Source: Tidjanibacter sp. (GTDB lineage: Bacteria; Bacteroidota; Bacteroidia; Bacteroidales; Rikenellaceae). Taken from it: a stretch of 17,933 nucleotides of DNA. Below, one piece after another: positions 7,443 to 14,075 of the stretch. Below the pieces are notes generated by a model. That model did no database searches. It was not told the origin of the DNA and saw only the letters and a program-made list of their open reading frames with translations. Where the stretch lies: assembly GCA_017547065.1 (NCBI GenBank), contig JAFYRC010000157.1, forward strand, positions 1 to 17,933, in the 5' to 3' direction. Positions within the stretch are counted from its first letter, which is position 1, and every line of letters begins with the position of its first letter. The translations under genes and the position numbers were made by a program.

Positions 7443-7487
7443 AAACCACCTCCTCATTTACGTTTAGTAAACTGCGGAGGTGGTTTT
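7443..7487 (+). terminator. Rho-independent terminator of recQ (two-tier stem)
   Basis: Outer arms AAACCACCTCC (7443-7453) and GGAGGTGGTTT (7476-7486) pair perfectly over 11 bp. Inside, TTTAC (7457-7461) pairs with GTAAA (7467-7471). A short T run and TTCTTGT follow. It lies 42 nt after the recQ stop codon. Confidence 0.8.
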
Positions 7488-7563
7488 CTTGTATTCCTTG
7501 CATTCATCCTGCTCTCTGCATTTTTTACTGCTAATAAACGTCAGATAGCACTCCAATCAAAAT

Positions 7564-7601
7564 GGGGAAAGCGTCATTCTGACGCTGGCACAAAATTCCC
7601 C
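7564..7601. other. Two-storey hairpin in the recQ-ksgA spacer
   Basis: AGCGTCA (7570-7576) and TGACGCT (7580-7586) make a perfect 7-bp hairpin with loop TTC, enclosed by a second pairing, GGGGAA (7564-7569) with TTCCCC (7596-7601). Just downstream CGCA-CTT-TGCG (7603-7613) ends in seven Ts, like a very small terminator. No ORF is present. It could be a structured RNA, a decayed repeat or a mobile-element remnant; the sequence does not decide. Confidence 0.4.
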
Positions 7602-7622
7602 TCGCACTTTGCGTTTTTTTAA

Positions 7623-7656
7623 CGTCTACCGTCTACCGTCAACCGTCAACCGTCAT
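7623..7656. repeat. Heptamer tandem array, CGTCWAC family
   Basis: Four exact-phase units, CGTCTAC, CGTCTAC, CGTCAAC, CGTCAAC (7623-7650), are followed by a partial fifth, CGTCAT (7651-7656). Two sequence variants alternate in pairs. The stretch after it (7657-7710) is pyrimidine-rich, with repeated CTGCCC/TTGCCC words and no gene. Confidence 0.85.
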
Positions 7657-7710
7657 TTTTTTATTCCCTTCCTGCTATTTCTGCCCTTCTTTGCCCTTTC
7701 TGCCCTCAAA

Positions 7711-7809
7711 CAGACCTCTCTGGCACTGCGTGCCATCTCCCCTAACTTAGGGGAGAATGAATTACCCTCGCCTAAGTTAGGAGAGGGTGCCGAAGGCGGG
7801 TGAGGTCTG
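7711..7809. repeat. 99-bp multi-hairpin palindromic element (MITE/REP-like)
   Basis: Terminal inverted arms CAGACCTC (7711-7718) and GAGGTCTG (7802-7809) enclose four hairpins in a row: TGGCAC-TGC-GTGCCA (7721-7735); a perfect 21-nt palindrome with arms TCTCCCCTAA/TTAGGGGAGA (7736-7756); CCCTC-CCTAA/TTAGG-GAGGG with one internal mismatch (7765-7787); and GCC-GAA-GGC (7789-7797). The whole could fold into a cloverleaf-like junction. There is no ORF of note. It resembles short non-coding palindromic repeats dispersed through some Bacteroidetes genomes, but copy number cannot be judged here. Confidence 0.75.
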
Positions 7810-7813
7810 CTAA

Positions 7814-7855
7814 TTTTCAATTTTCAATTTTCCATTTTCCATTCTCAATTTTAAT
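7814..7855. repeat. Heptamer tandem array, TTTTCAA family
   Basis: Six consecutive 7-mers in phase: TTTTCAA, TTTTCAA, TTTTCCA, TTTTCCA, TTCTCAA, TTTTAAT (7814-7855). Like the CGTCWAC array, variants come in adjacent pairs. It begins 5 nt after the palindromic element and ends 4 nt before the ksgA -7 box, so any -33 contact for ksgA falls inside it. Confidence 0.85.
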
Positions 7856-7858
7856 AGG

Positions 7859-7866
7859 TACTTTTG
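7859..7866 (+). promoter_or_regulatory. -7 element (TACTTTTG) for ksgA
   Basis: TACTTTTG matches TAnnTTTG and lies 29 nt before the ATG at 7895. The -33 position falls on TTTC/TTTTCC inside the heptamer array rather than on a TTTG. It supports the upstream ATG as the ksgA start. Confidence 0.5.
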
Positions 7867-7894
7867 TCCCTTGAAATCCAACACATAGGAATAA

Positions 7895-8737
7895 ATGGCA
7901 ACAAAGCGATACAATAATAAAAATAGGGGTGGCTCGCACCGCCCTACGCCGTCCGGCGACCCAAACTATGTGAAACCCAAGAAGGCGCTCGGTCAGCACT
8001 TCCTCACCGATATGAACATCGCCAAGGCTATTGCCGATGCGATGAGCGAGGGTGGCGACGTGTTGGAGGTTGGTTGCGGTACGGGCGTACTCACCCAATT
8101 CCTGCTCCAGCGCGAGGATATCCGCACTTGGGGTGCCGAGGTGGATGGCGAGAGTGTGGAGTACCTCCACCGCCACTATCCCGACTTCACACCCCGACTC
8201 ATCTTCGGCGACTTCCTCAATATGCCCCTCGATGAGATGTTCCCCAACGGCCTGAAAGTCATCGGCAACTTCCCCTACAACATCTCCTCGCAGATATTCT
8301 TTAAGGTGCTTGACTACAAGGATCTTATCCCCGAGGTGGTCGGTATGGTGCAGAGGGAGGTGGCCCTGCGTATTGCGTCGCCTGCGGGCAATAGGGACTA
8401 CGGCATCCTGAGCGTGTTGATGCAGGCTTGGTATGACATTGAATACCTCTTTACGGTGCACGAGAATGTCTTCAACCCACCCCCAAAGGTGAAGAGTGCC
8501 GTGGTGCGCATGAAGCGCAATGGGGTAACGGAATTGGGGTGCGACGAGGCTTTGTTTGTGAAGGTTGTGAAGGCGTCGTTCAGCCAGCGTAGGAAGATGC
8601 TGAAAACCCCCTTGAAGGCTGCCTTTGGCGACTTTGGTGGCGAGGAACACCGCTTCTTTGGCCTGCGCGCCGAGGCCCTCACAGTTGCCGACTACATCGA
8701 ACTAACCAATTGGGTCGAGAGTAAAATTAAGAATTGA
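7895..8737 (+). CDS. ksgA: KsgA/RsmA, 16S rRNA (adenine A1518/A1519-N6,N6)-dimethyltransferase
   Basis: KsgA dimethylates the two adjacent adenines in helix 45 of 16S rRNA late in 30S assembly. The 280-residue protein has KALGQHFL (30-37), the SAM-binding loop EVGCGTG (58-64), acidic GAEVD (80-84), catalytic NFPYN (125-129), and the C-terminal VFNPPPKVKSAVV (192-204) and SFSQRRKMLK motifs. A basic, low-complexity N-terminal extension of about 25 residues (RYNNKNRGGSHRP...) precedes the usual VKPKKALGQHFL start. GTG at 7970 would give the conventional start, but ATG 7895 has an AGGA 4 nt upstream and a -7 box at 7859-7866. The last codons lie in AAAATTA/AGAATTG heptamers, and a strong terminator starts 2 nt after the stop. 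Confidence 0.96.
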   Translation: MATKRYNNKNRGGSHRPTPSGDPNYVKPKKALGQHFLTDMNIAKAIADAMSEGGDVLEVGCGTGVLTQFLLQREDIRTWGAEVDGESVEYLHRHYPDFTPRLIFGDFLNMPLDEMFPNGLKVIGNFPYNISSQIFFKVLDYKDLIPEVVGMVQREVALRIASPAGNRDYGILSVLMQAWYDIEYLFTVHENVFNPPPKVKSAVVRMKRNGVTELGCDEALFVKVVKASFSQRRKMLKTPLKAAFGDFGGEEHRFFGLRAEALTVADYIELTNWVESKIKN

Positions 8738-8739
8738 GA

Positions 8740-8778
8740 AAGAAGCGAGTGCTTGGTTAAGTACTCGCTTCTTTTTTT
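8740..8778 (+). terminator. Rho-independent terminator of ksgA
   Basis: Arms 8740-8754 and 8759-8773 form a 15-bp stem with a single G-T pair and a GGTT loop, ending in eight or so Ts (to 8778). It starts 2 nt after the ksgA stop and overlaps no other gene. Confidence 0.93.
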
Positions 8779-8783
8779 GTCGT

Positions 8784-8813
8784 CGGTTGGCGGTCGACGG
8801 TCGACGGTTGACG
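8784..8813. repeat. Heptamer tandem array, inverted copy of the CGTCWAC family
   Basis: Four in-phase units, CGGTTGG, CGGTCGA, CGGTCGA, CGGTTGA (8784-8811), with a trailing CG. Read on the opposite strand they are CGTCAAC/CGTCGAC, the family found at 7623-7656, so the two arrays are inverted relative to each other around ksgA. The rest of this spacer (8814-8889) holds two tiny hairpins, CCAAA-GG-TTTGG (8815-8826) and CTCG-GTTGTTG-CGAG (8827-8841), and no consensus promoter that I can see. Confidence 0.8.
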
Positions 8814-8889
8814 CCCAAAGGTTTGGCTCGGTTGTTGCGAGGGTGGGGGTATGTATTTCTTTGTTGTTTATAAAAATCGAAAAAAGAGT

Positions 8890-9450
8890 ATGCGTGAAAG
8901 AATCGTAAAGACGGCGGTGGCATTGGCTACCCTTGCCATTGTTGGTGTGTTGTGTATCTACCTAAGTGGCTGTACACAAAGGGAAAAGTGGAATGAGGAG
9001 CAGCGCAGGGAGGCCCGCGAGATGTTGCGCGAATGGCGCGAGATTGCCTACCTGAATGCCCTCTCGGAGGCCGAGTTTGAGGTGTTTAGTGCCGAGGTTA
9101 CGGAGCTCTTGGAGTCGAGGTGGCCCTCCTATGTGGAGTTCATCGAAATGCCCATGGTGGGCGACAGTGTGGAGGTTGTTGTGGTGGCCACCATCGTGAA
9201 GGACATCAAGGCCAATGCCCACAATATGCGCTACCTGTTTCCCTATCCGACGCTCGTGAGCGCAGGGGTGCTCCCCGAGGGGCTCACTCCCCACCAGCAG
9301 AAAGAATATTATATGTGCCTTGCCAACTCGGTGGACAACGTCTTTGGCTCGGTGCAGAGCTTTGTGTGGGGCGCCATCAACTCCTCGCTGGACGATATGG
9401 CCATCGCCTATATGCTACGTGATTGTGCCGTGCCCTTCTGGGAGAAGTAG
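8890..9450 (+). CDS. Small lipoprotein of unknown function
   Basis: From ATG 8890 the 186-residue product has a basic start (MRERIVK), a hydrophobic stretch and the lipobox LSGC with the lipidated cysteine at residue 28, so a membrane-anchored lipoprotein is likely. The first residues after the cysteine (TQREKW) do not look like a surface-export signal. The mature part is rich in charged helices near 30-75 (EEQRREAREMLREWREI), then mixed strands (VGDSVEVVVVATIV) and a C-terminal helical part with two Cys (MCLANS, RDCAVPFW). The frame opens at ATG 8851, but that start would put 13 extra residues before the signal peptide. I recognise no family. A bidirectional terminator follows. Confidence 0.72.
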   Translation: MRERIVKTAVALATLAIVGVLCIYLSGCTQREKWNEEQRREAREMLREWREIAYLNALSEAEFEVFSAEVTELLESRWPSYVEFIEMPMVGDSVEVVVVATIVKDIKANAHNMRYLFPYPTLVSAGVLPEGLTPHQQKEYYMCLANSVDNVFGSVQSFVWGAINSSLDDMAIAYMLRDCAVPFWEK

Positions 9451-9474
9451 AGGGCTGACATTGTGTGGAAAAAG

Positions 9475-9512
9475 AACGGTGGCGTAGGACTCCTACGCCA
9501 CCGTTTTGTTTT
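9475..9512. terminator. Bidirectional terminator between convergent genes
   Basis: A perfect 14-bp stem with arms 9475-9488 and 9492-9505 and an ACT loop is followed on the plus strand by TTGTTTTT and on the minus strand by TCTTTTT. It serves both the lipoprotein gene (ends 9450) and the leftward methyltransferase gene (ends 9516). Confidence 0.92.
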
Positions 9513-9515
9513 TAC

Positions 9516-10289
9516 CTATTTGGTTGCCACATAGAGCAAATCGAAACACCTCTCGTGGACGGGAACAACGGCATAATCGTCCATTGTTATACCCTCGGTT
9601 AATGAGGTGTTTTGCTTGTGTAACTTCTTGCGGTTTAAGCGATTGAGAATATCGTAGGGAATTTGTAGTACCCACCTTGGCAGGCGGTGTTGGAGGTCCA
9701 AAATGTCGAAACGTGTGATGCGCTCCACGCCCTTGCGGTTTTGCTCATAGTAGGCCCAAACCTTCTCGTTACCCTCCACTCCGAGGGCCTCCACCGAGCC
9801 GAACTGGCCACCCAGCAGGGCCGAAAACTCCTCGGCGGTGTACTCCCTGACGTGCCAAGGGTTGCGAGTGAGCGACATGGGACGGTTGGGGGTCGACACG
9901 ATGAACTTGCCACCTGGTTTGAGTACCCTTGCCACCTCGCTCACGAAGGCAACATCGGCCTTAATGTGCTCGATTACCTGGAACGAAATCACGCAATCGA
10001 TGCTCTCGTCGGCAATGCCTGCCAGCGGTGGCACGGTCATCTCTCGGAACTCCACGTTGGGATGAGCCGTGAGGAGTGCCTGCGAGGGGGTGTGCTTGTC
10101 GATGGTTAGGAAGTGGTCTGCGGCGGGTGCCACATGCTCAATGCCATAGCCACTGCCGGTGCCAATTTCGAGAATCTTTCCACTTACCCTCTCGGAGGCG
10201 TAGACGTAGGCGAGCAGCGAACGCTGGAAGACGTAGTTGTCCGACGCGTCGGTGTGCGATACTCGCTCGGCTGTCTGTGGCTTGCTCAT
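9516..10289 (-). CDS. Class I SAM-dependent methyltransferase (Methyltransf_11 type)
   Basis: The 257-residue product has SAM motif I EIGTGSGYG (41-49), acidic D64 at the end of strand 2, motif IV-like ISFQVIEHI (101-109) and LKPGGKFIVSTPN (123-135), all standard for a class I methyltransferase of the methyltransferase-11 type. The segment NPWHVREYTAEEF (143-155) after the core is seen in methyltransferases acting on small molecules or cell-surface intermediates, but the substrate is not evident. The C-terminal part (about 180-257) is basic near RKKLHKQN. It starts 13 nt after the stop of the CvfB-like gene and is probably co-transcribed with it. No link between the two functions can be read from sequence. 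Confidence 0.88.
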   Translation of the reverse strand: MSKPQTAERVSHTDASDNYVFQRSLLAYVYASERVSGKILEIGTGSGYGIEHVAPAADHFLTIDKHTPSQALLTAHPNVEFREMTVPPLAGIADESIDCVISFQVIEHIKADVAFVSEVARVLKPGGKFIVSTPNRPMSLTRNPWHVREYTAEEFSALLGGQFGSVEALGVEGNEKVWAYYEQNRKGVERITRFDILDLQHRLPRWVLQIPYDILNRLNRKKLHKQNTSLTEGITMDDYAVVPVHERCFDLLYVATK

Positions 10290-10302
10290 AGGGCTAACGG
10301 GC

Positions 10303-11139
10303 TTATTTGTTGAGGGTTATTTCATTGTCGCCAATGGTGATGGTGTGCTGCTTGTAGAGCGCACCGGCGGCTCGCTTGAAGTTCTTTTTGCTCAGGCCGG
10401 TGAGGGCAGCAATCTCCTCGGGCGACGACTTGTCGCCAATGGGAAGCACACCCTTGTGCTCTTTGAGCAACTCAATGAGCTTGGTTGCGGCGCTGTCGGT
10501 CTGGTCCTTACCCTCCTGCTGCAACATCAGGTCGATGCGTCCGTCCTCGCTGATGCGGTGAACGTAGGCGGTCAGACGGTCGCCCAGGGCGATGGGAGTG
10601 AAAATCTGGTTGTTGTAGATCATGCCCCAGTGGCGGTTGTTTACAACCACACGGTAGCCGGCCTCCATGCGACGAGCCACCAAAATATCCACCTGCTCCT
10701 TGTGACGAACGGTGATGTCGGTGTTGTTCACATAGGGGTTGAGCTTGGTGGTTGCCACCACACGACCGGTGAGGTTGTCGCGGTAGAGCCACACGAGGTA
10801 TTTCCTGCCAATCTCCACCTCGAAGGGTACGTTTCGGTTGGGCAGGAAGAGGTCCTTGGCGGTGATGCCCCAATCGAGGAATACGCCGTGTGCGTTGCGG
10901 TCAACAGCCTTCAATACAGCGGCTTCGCCCACCGTTGCGTGGGGTTTTTCGCGTGTGGCGATGAGTCGGTTTTCGGAGTCGTGATAGACGAACACGTCCA
11001 CAAGGTTTCCGACCTTATCTTCGAGTCGGACGTAGCGGTTGGGGAGCAACACTTCCTGCTCCTGCTCGTCTGTGAGATAGATGCCCGGCTCTGCGATGCG
11101 GCCGATGCGTAGGGTTTGGTATTCTCCCGCAACAATCAT
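10303..11139 (-). CDS. CvfB-like S1 RNA-binding protein
   Basis: The 278-residue protein fits the CvfB/YitL architecture: three S1-like OB-fold segments (about 1-65, 68-130 and 140-205) followed by a C-terminal winged helix (about 218-276, ending EITLNK). Typical stretches are VLLPNRYV, GVFLDWGITAKDLFLP (the most conserved S1 strand set), RDNLTGRVVATTKL and VHRISEDGRIDLML. CvfB in Gram-positive bacteria is an RNA-binding regulator of virulence-factor expression; the role in Bacteroidetes is not established, so only RNA binding is inferred. It is the first gene of the leftward pair, with a -7 box at 11158-11165, divergent from uvrA. Confidence 0.87.
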   Translation of the reverse strand: MIVAGEYQTLRIGRIAEPGIYLTDEQEQEVLLPNRYVRLEDKVGNLVDVFVYHDSENRLIATREKPHATVGEAAVLKAVDRNAHGVFLDWGITAKDLFLPNRNVPFEVEIGRKYLVWLYRDNLTGRVVATTKLNPYVNNTDITVRHKEQVDILVARRMEAGYRVVVNNRHWGMIYNNQIFTPIALGDRLTAYVHRISEDGRIDLMLQQEGKDQTDSAATKLIELLKEHKGVLPIGDKSSPEEIAALTGLSKKNFKRAAGALYKQHTITIGDNEITLNK

Positions 11140-11157
11140 AGTCTTCTAAATTTTGCA

Positions 11158-11165
11158 CAAATGTA
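11158..11165 (-). promoter_or_regulatory. -7 element (TACATTTG) for the CvfB-like gene
   Basis: The complement of 11158-11165 reads TACATTTG, a perfect TAnnTTTG, 18 nt before the ATG at 11139. No clear TTTG lies 19 nt upstream. Confidence 0.5.
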
Positions 11166-11188
11166 TGGTTTTACCCCGAGAAAATCAC

Positions 11189-11196
11189 TATTTTTG
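11189..11196 (+). promoter_or_regulatory. -7 element (TATTTTTG) for uvrA operon
   Basis: TATTTTTG matches TAnnTTTG and predicts a start site near 11203, about 38 nt before the uvrA ATG at 11241. The -33 region is not consensus. It lies only 24 nt from the opposing -7 box at 11158-11165, so the two promoters are back to back. Confidence 0.5.
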
Positions 11197-11207
11197 TGGA
11201 ATAAAAA

Positions 11208-11228
11208 ATGCAGAACTATATTCTGCAT
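11208..11228. promoter_or_regulatory. Perfect inverted repeat in the uvrA leader
   Basis: ATGCAGAA (11208-11215) and TTCTGCAT (11221-11228) are exact complements around CTATA. It falls between the predicted transcription start and the uvrA start codon, where it could be a repressor operator or a leader hairpin. The distal arm ends 12 nt before ATG 11241. Confidence 0.5.
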
Positions 11229-11240
11229 ATTTCTTCGTAT

Positions 11241-14069
11241 ATGGCAAAAGAGCAGGAAAAAATAGTCATCACGGGTGCGAGGGTCAACAACCTTAAGAAT
11301 GTGAGCTTGGAGATGCCCAGGGAGAGTTTGGTGGTAATCACGGGTCTTTCGGGTAGTGGCAAGAGCTCGCTGGCCTTCGACACAATCTATGCCGAGGGTC
11401 AGAGGCGCTATATGGAGACCCTGTCGGCCTATGCCCGCCAATTTATCGGCACCATGGAACGCCCCGATGTCGATAAGATTGAGGGCCTCAGCCCCGTGGT
11501 TGCCATCGAGCAGAAGACAACGAACAAAAATCCCCGCTCGACGGTGGGTACCGTTACGGAGATAAATGACTTCCTCCGCCTTCTCTACGCCCGTGCGTCG
11601 AGGGCCTATTCGCCCCAGACGGGCGAGGAGATGGTCCACTACACCGACGAGCAGATTTTGGGCCTCATAGAGGAGAACTTCGGGGGACACAAGATTGCCC
11701 TGCTGGCACCGGTGGTTAAGGGTCGTAAGGGCCACTACCGCGAACTCTTCGAGGGCTTTGCTAAGAGGGGTTTCCTTTATGCTCGCATCGACGGCGAGGT
11801 GCAGGAGATTACCTCGGGCATGAGGCTCGACCGTTATAAAACCCACACCATTGAGCTTGTTGTGGACCGCCTGATTGTGGGTGAGAGCGACCGTGAACGC
11901 CTCGTCAAGAGCCTCAAAGAGGCTATGCGTCAAGGCAAGGGCACAATCTCTGTGTATGACTACGACGTGGACGTGGCTCGCTACTATTCGCGCCACCTGA
12001 TGTGCCCCACCACGGGTGTGTCGTTCGACGAGCCCGCACCCCACACCTTCTCGTTCAACTCGCCCCAGGGAGCTTGCCCCCGCTGTGGCGGTCTTGGCGA
12101 GGAGGCTATGTTCGATATGGACAAGATTATCCCTAACCCTTCGTTGAGCATTGCCGATGGTGGCCTTGCTCCGCTTGCCAAACTCAAAAACAAGTGGTTT
12201 CTGGCAGTGATGGAGGGTTTGGGTAGGAGATACGACTTTTCGATTGACGACCCCCTTGGCTCCCTCTCGCAGGAGGCCCTCACGGCGGTACTCTATGGCG
12301 ACGCGCAGGCTGTGCCTGTGGATATGAGAACCCTCTATGGTGCCTCGTCGGGAGTGCAGATGGCCTCGTGGGGTGGTATATCACAGTATGTGGAGAACAA
12401 CACCGAGGAGAGTGGTCGTGGCACGGGTGCCAAATGGCTCGGACAGTTTGTCGAACACCGCCCGTGTAGCGAGTGCGGTGGCACAAGGCTGAAACCCGAG
12501 GCGCTCTACTTCCGCATCGGCGGCAAGAACATCGCCGAGGTGTGCGATATGAGCATCGAGGAACTCCGTGAGTGGATGCAGCAGGTGCCTGGTGAGATGA
12601 GTAGCAAGGAGTTGAAGATTGCTCGAGAGATACTCAAAGAGATTACCGAACGCTTGGGCTTCTTGTGCGACGTGGGCCTTGGTTACCTCTCGCTGAGTAG
12701 GGCTTCGAGGAGTCTTTCGGGTGGCGAGAGCCAACGTATCAGGCTGGCTACACAGGTGGGCTCCAAGCTTGTGAACGTGCTCTACATCCTTGATGAGCCG
12801 AGTATCGGCCTCCACCAGAGGGATAACCGCAAGCTGATACGCTCGTTGGAGAGCCTGAGGGACGAGGGCAACTCGGTGATTGTGGTGGAACACGACGAGG
12901 AGATGATGCGCTCGGCCGACTGGATTGTCGACATCGGCCCCTTGGCAGGACGCAAGGGTGGCGAGGTTGTGGCCGAGGGTACCTACGACGATATCATCAA
13001 AACCAACACCCTAACGGCCGACTACCTTTCGGGTCGCCGCCGTATTGAGGTACCTGCCGAGCGTAGGGCGTGGAAGGAGAGTCTGCGCATTGTGGGCGCA
13101 AGGGGTAATAACCTCAAAAACGTCACGGTGGAACTGCCCCTGGGCGTTATGGTCTGCGTTACGGGTGTGAGTGGTAGCGGTAAGAGCTCGCTCATCAACG
13201 AAACCCTCAAACCCTACCTTATACGCAAATTCTATCGCTCCTTCGACCAGTCGCTCCCATTCGACGACATGGAGGGAGTGGAACACATCGATAAAGTTGT
13301 GGTGGTGGATCAGTCGCCCATCGGACGCACTCCGAGGAGTAACCCCGCCACCTATTCCAACGTCTTTGGCGACATCCGCAAACTCTTCGAAAAGACCCCC
13401 GACGCACAGATTAGGGGCTTTGGTGCGAGCCGCTTCTCGTTCAACGTGAAGGGCGGACGCTGCGAGGAGTGTAAGGGCGCGGGTGTGCAGACCATCGAGA
13501 TGAACTTCCTGCCCGACGTCTATGTTACTTGTAAGGCTTGTGGCGGCCACCGCTACAACCGCCAGACGTTGGAGGTTAAATATAAGGGTAAGAGCATCGA
13601 CCAGGTGCTCGATATGACCATCAACCAGGCGGTGGAGTTTTTCGAAACCATCCCGTCGATCTACACCAAACTTGCCGCCATTAAGGACGTGGGCTTGGGA
13701 TATTTGAAATTGGGCCAGAGTTGTACGACACTGTCGGGTGGCGAGAGCCAACGAATTAAACTCGCCTCCGAGCTGGCCAAGAGGGACACGGGCCGCACGC
13801 TCTACATCTTCGACGAGCCCACCACGGGCCTCCACTTTGAGGACATCCGCCAACTGCTGTCAGTCTTTAATAAGTTGGTGGAGAGGGGGAACAGTGTGGT
13901 TATTATTGAGCACAACCTGGATGTTATCAAGTGTGCCGACTGGATCGTCGATATGGGCCCAGAAGGAGGTGCTGCGGGCGGTATGGTTGTCGCCACGGGT
14001 ACACCCGAACAGGTCGCCGAGGTGAAAGAGAGCTACACGGGAGCCTTCTTGAAGGAGTTGCTTGCCTAA
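11241..14069 (+). CDS. uvrA: UvrA, excinuclease ABC damage-recognition ATPase
   Basis: UvrA dimers find bulky lesions and load UvrB in nucleotide excision repair. From ATG 11241 the product is 942 residues, normal length, with two ABC modules: Walker A GLSGSGKSS (35-43) and GVSGSGKSS (642-650), two LSGGESQRI signatures, and ILDEPSIGLH and IFDEPTTGLH Walker B/D-loops. Zinc module 2 is intact (C741, C744, C764, C767: GGRCEEC...CKAC). Module 1 is degenerate: C255-PT-T258 in place of CxxC, then C279 and C282. CSECGGTRL gives a further pair in the middle. The frame opens at ATG 11208, but MAKEQEKIVITGARVNNLKN is the family-like start, and the extra 11 codons lie in the inverted repeat. It leads a four-gene run, with recQ2 6 nt downstream. 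Confidence 0.97.
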   Translation: MAKEQEKIVITGARVNNLKNVSLEMPRESLVVITGLSGSGKSSLAFDTIYAEGQRRYMETLSAYARQFIGTMERPDVDKIEGLSPVVAIEQKTTNKNPRSTVGTVTEINDFLRLLYARASRAYSPQTGEEMVHYTDEQILGLIEENFGGHKIALLAPVVKGRKGHYRELFEGFAKRGFLYARIDGEVQEITSGMRLDRYKTHTIELVVDRLIVGESDRERLVKSLKEAMRQGKGTISVYDYDVDVARYYSRHLMCPTTGVSFDEPAPHTFSFNSPQGACPRCGGLGEEAMFDMDKIIPNPSLSIADGGLAPLAKLKNKWFLAVMEGLGRRYDFSIDDPLGSLSQEALTAVLYGDAQAVPVDMRTLYGASSGVQMASWGGISQYVENNTEESGRGTGAKWLGQFVEHRPCSECGGTRLKPEALYFRIGGKNIAEVCDMSIEELREWMQQVPGEMSSKELKIAREILKEITERLGFLCDVGLGYLSLSRASRSLSGGESQRIRLATQVGSKLVNVLYILDEPSIGLHQRDNRKLIRSLESLRDEGNSVIVVEHDEEMMRSADWIVDIGPLAGRKGGEVVAEGTYDDIIKTNTLTADYLSGRRRIEVPAERRAWKESLRIVGARGNNLKNVTVELPLGVMVCVTGVSGSGKSSLINETLKPYLIRKFYRSFDQSLPFDDMEGVEHIDKVVVVDQSPIGRTPRSNPATYSNVFGDIRKLFEKTPDAQIRGFGASRFSFNVKGGRCEECKGAGVQTIEMNFLPDVYVTCKACGGHRYNRQTLEVKYKGKSIDQVLDMTINQAVEFFETIPSIYTKLAAIKDVGLGYLKLGQSCTTLSGGESQRIKLASELAKRDTGRTLYIFDEPTTGLHFEDIRQLLSVFNKLVERGNSVVIIEHNLDVIKCADWIVDMGPEGGAAGGMVVATGTPEQVAEVKESYTGAFLKELLA

Positions 14070-14075
14070 ACTTTT

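Noticed and set aside
7623..7656. Heptamer array as a CRISPR or phage attachment site
   Set aside because: The units are 7 bp with no spacers, and no cas or integrase gene is in the window.
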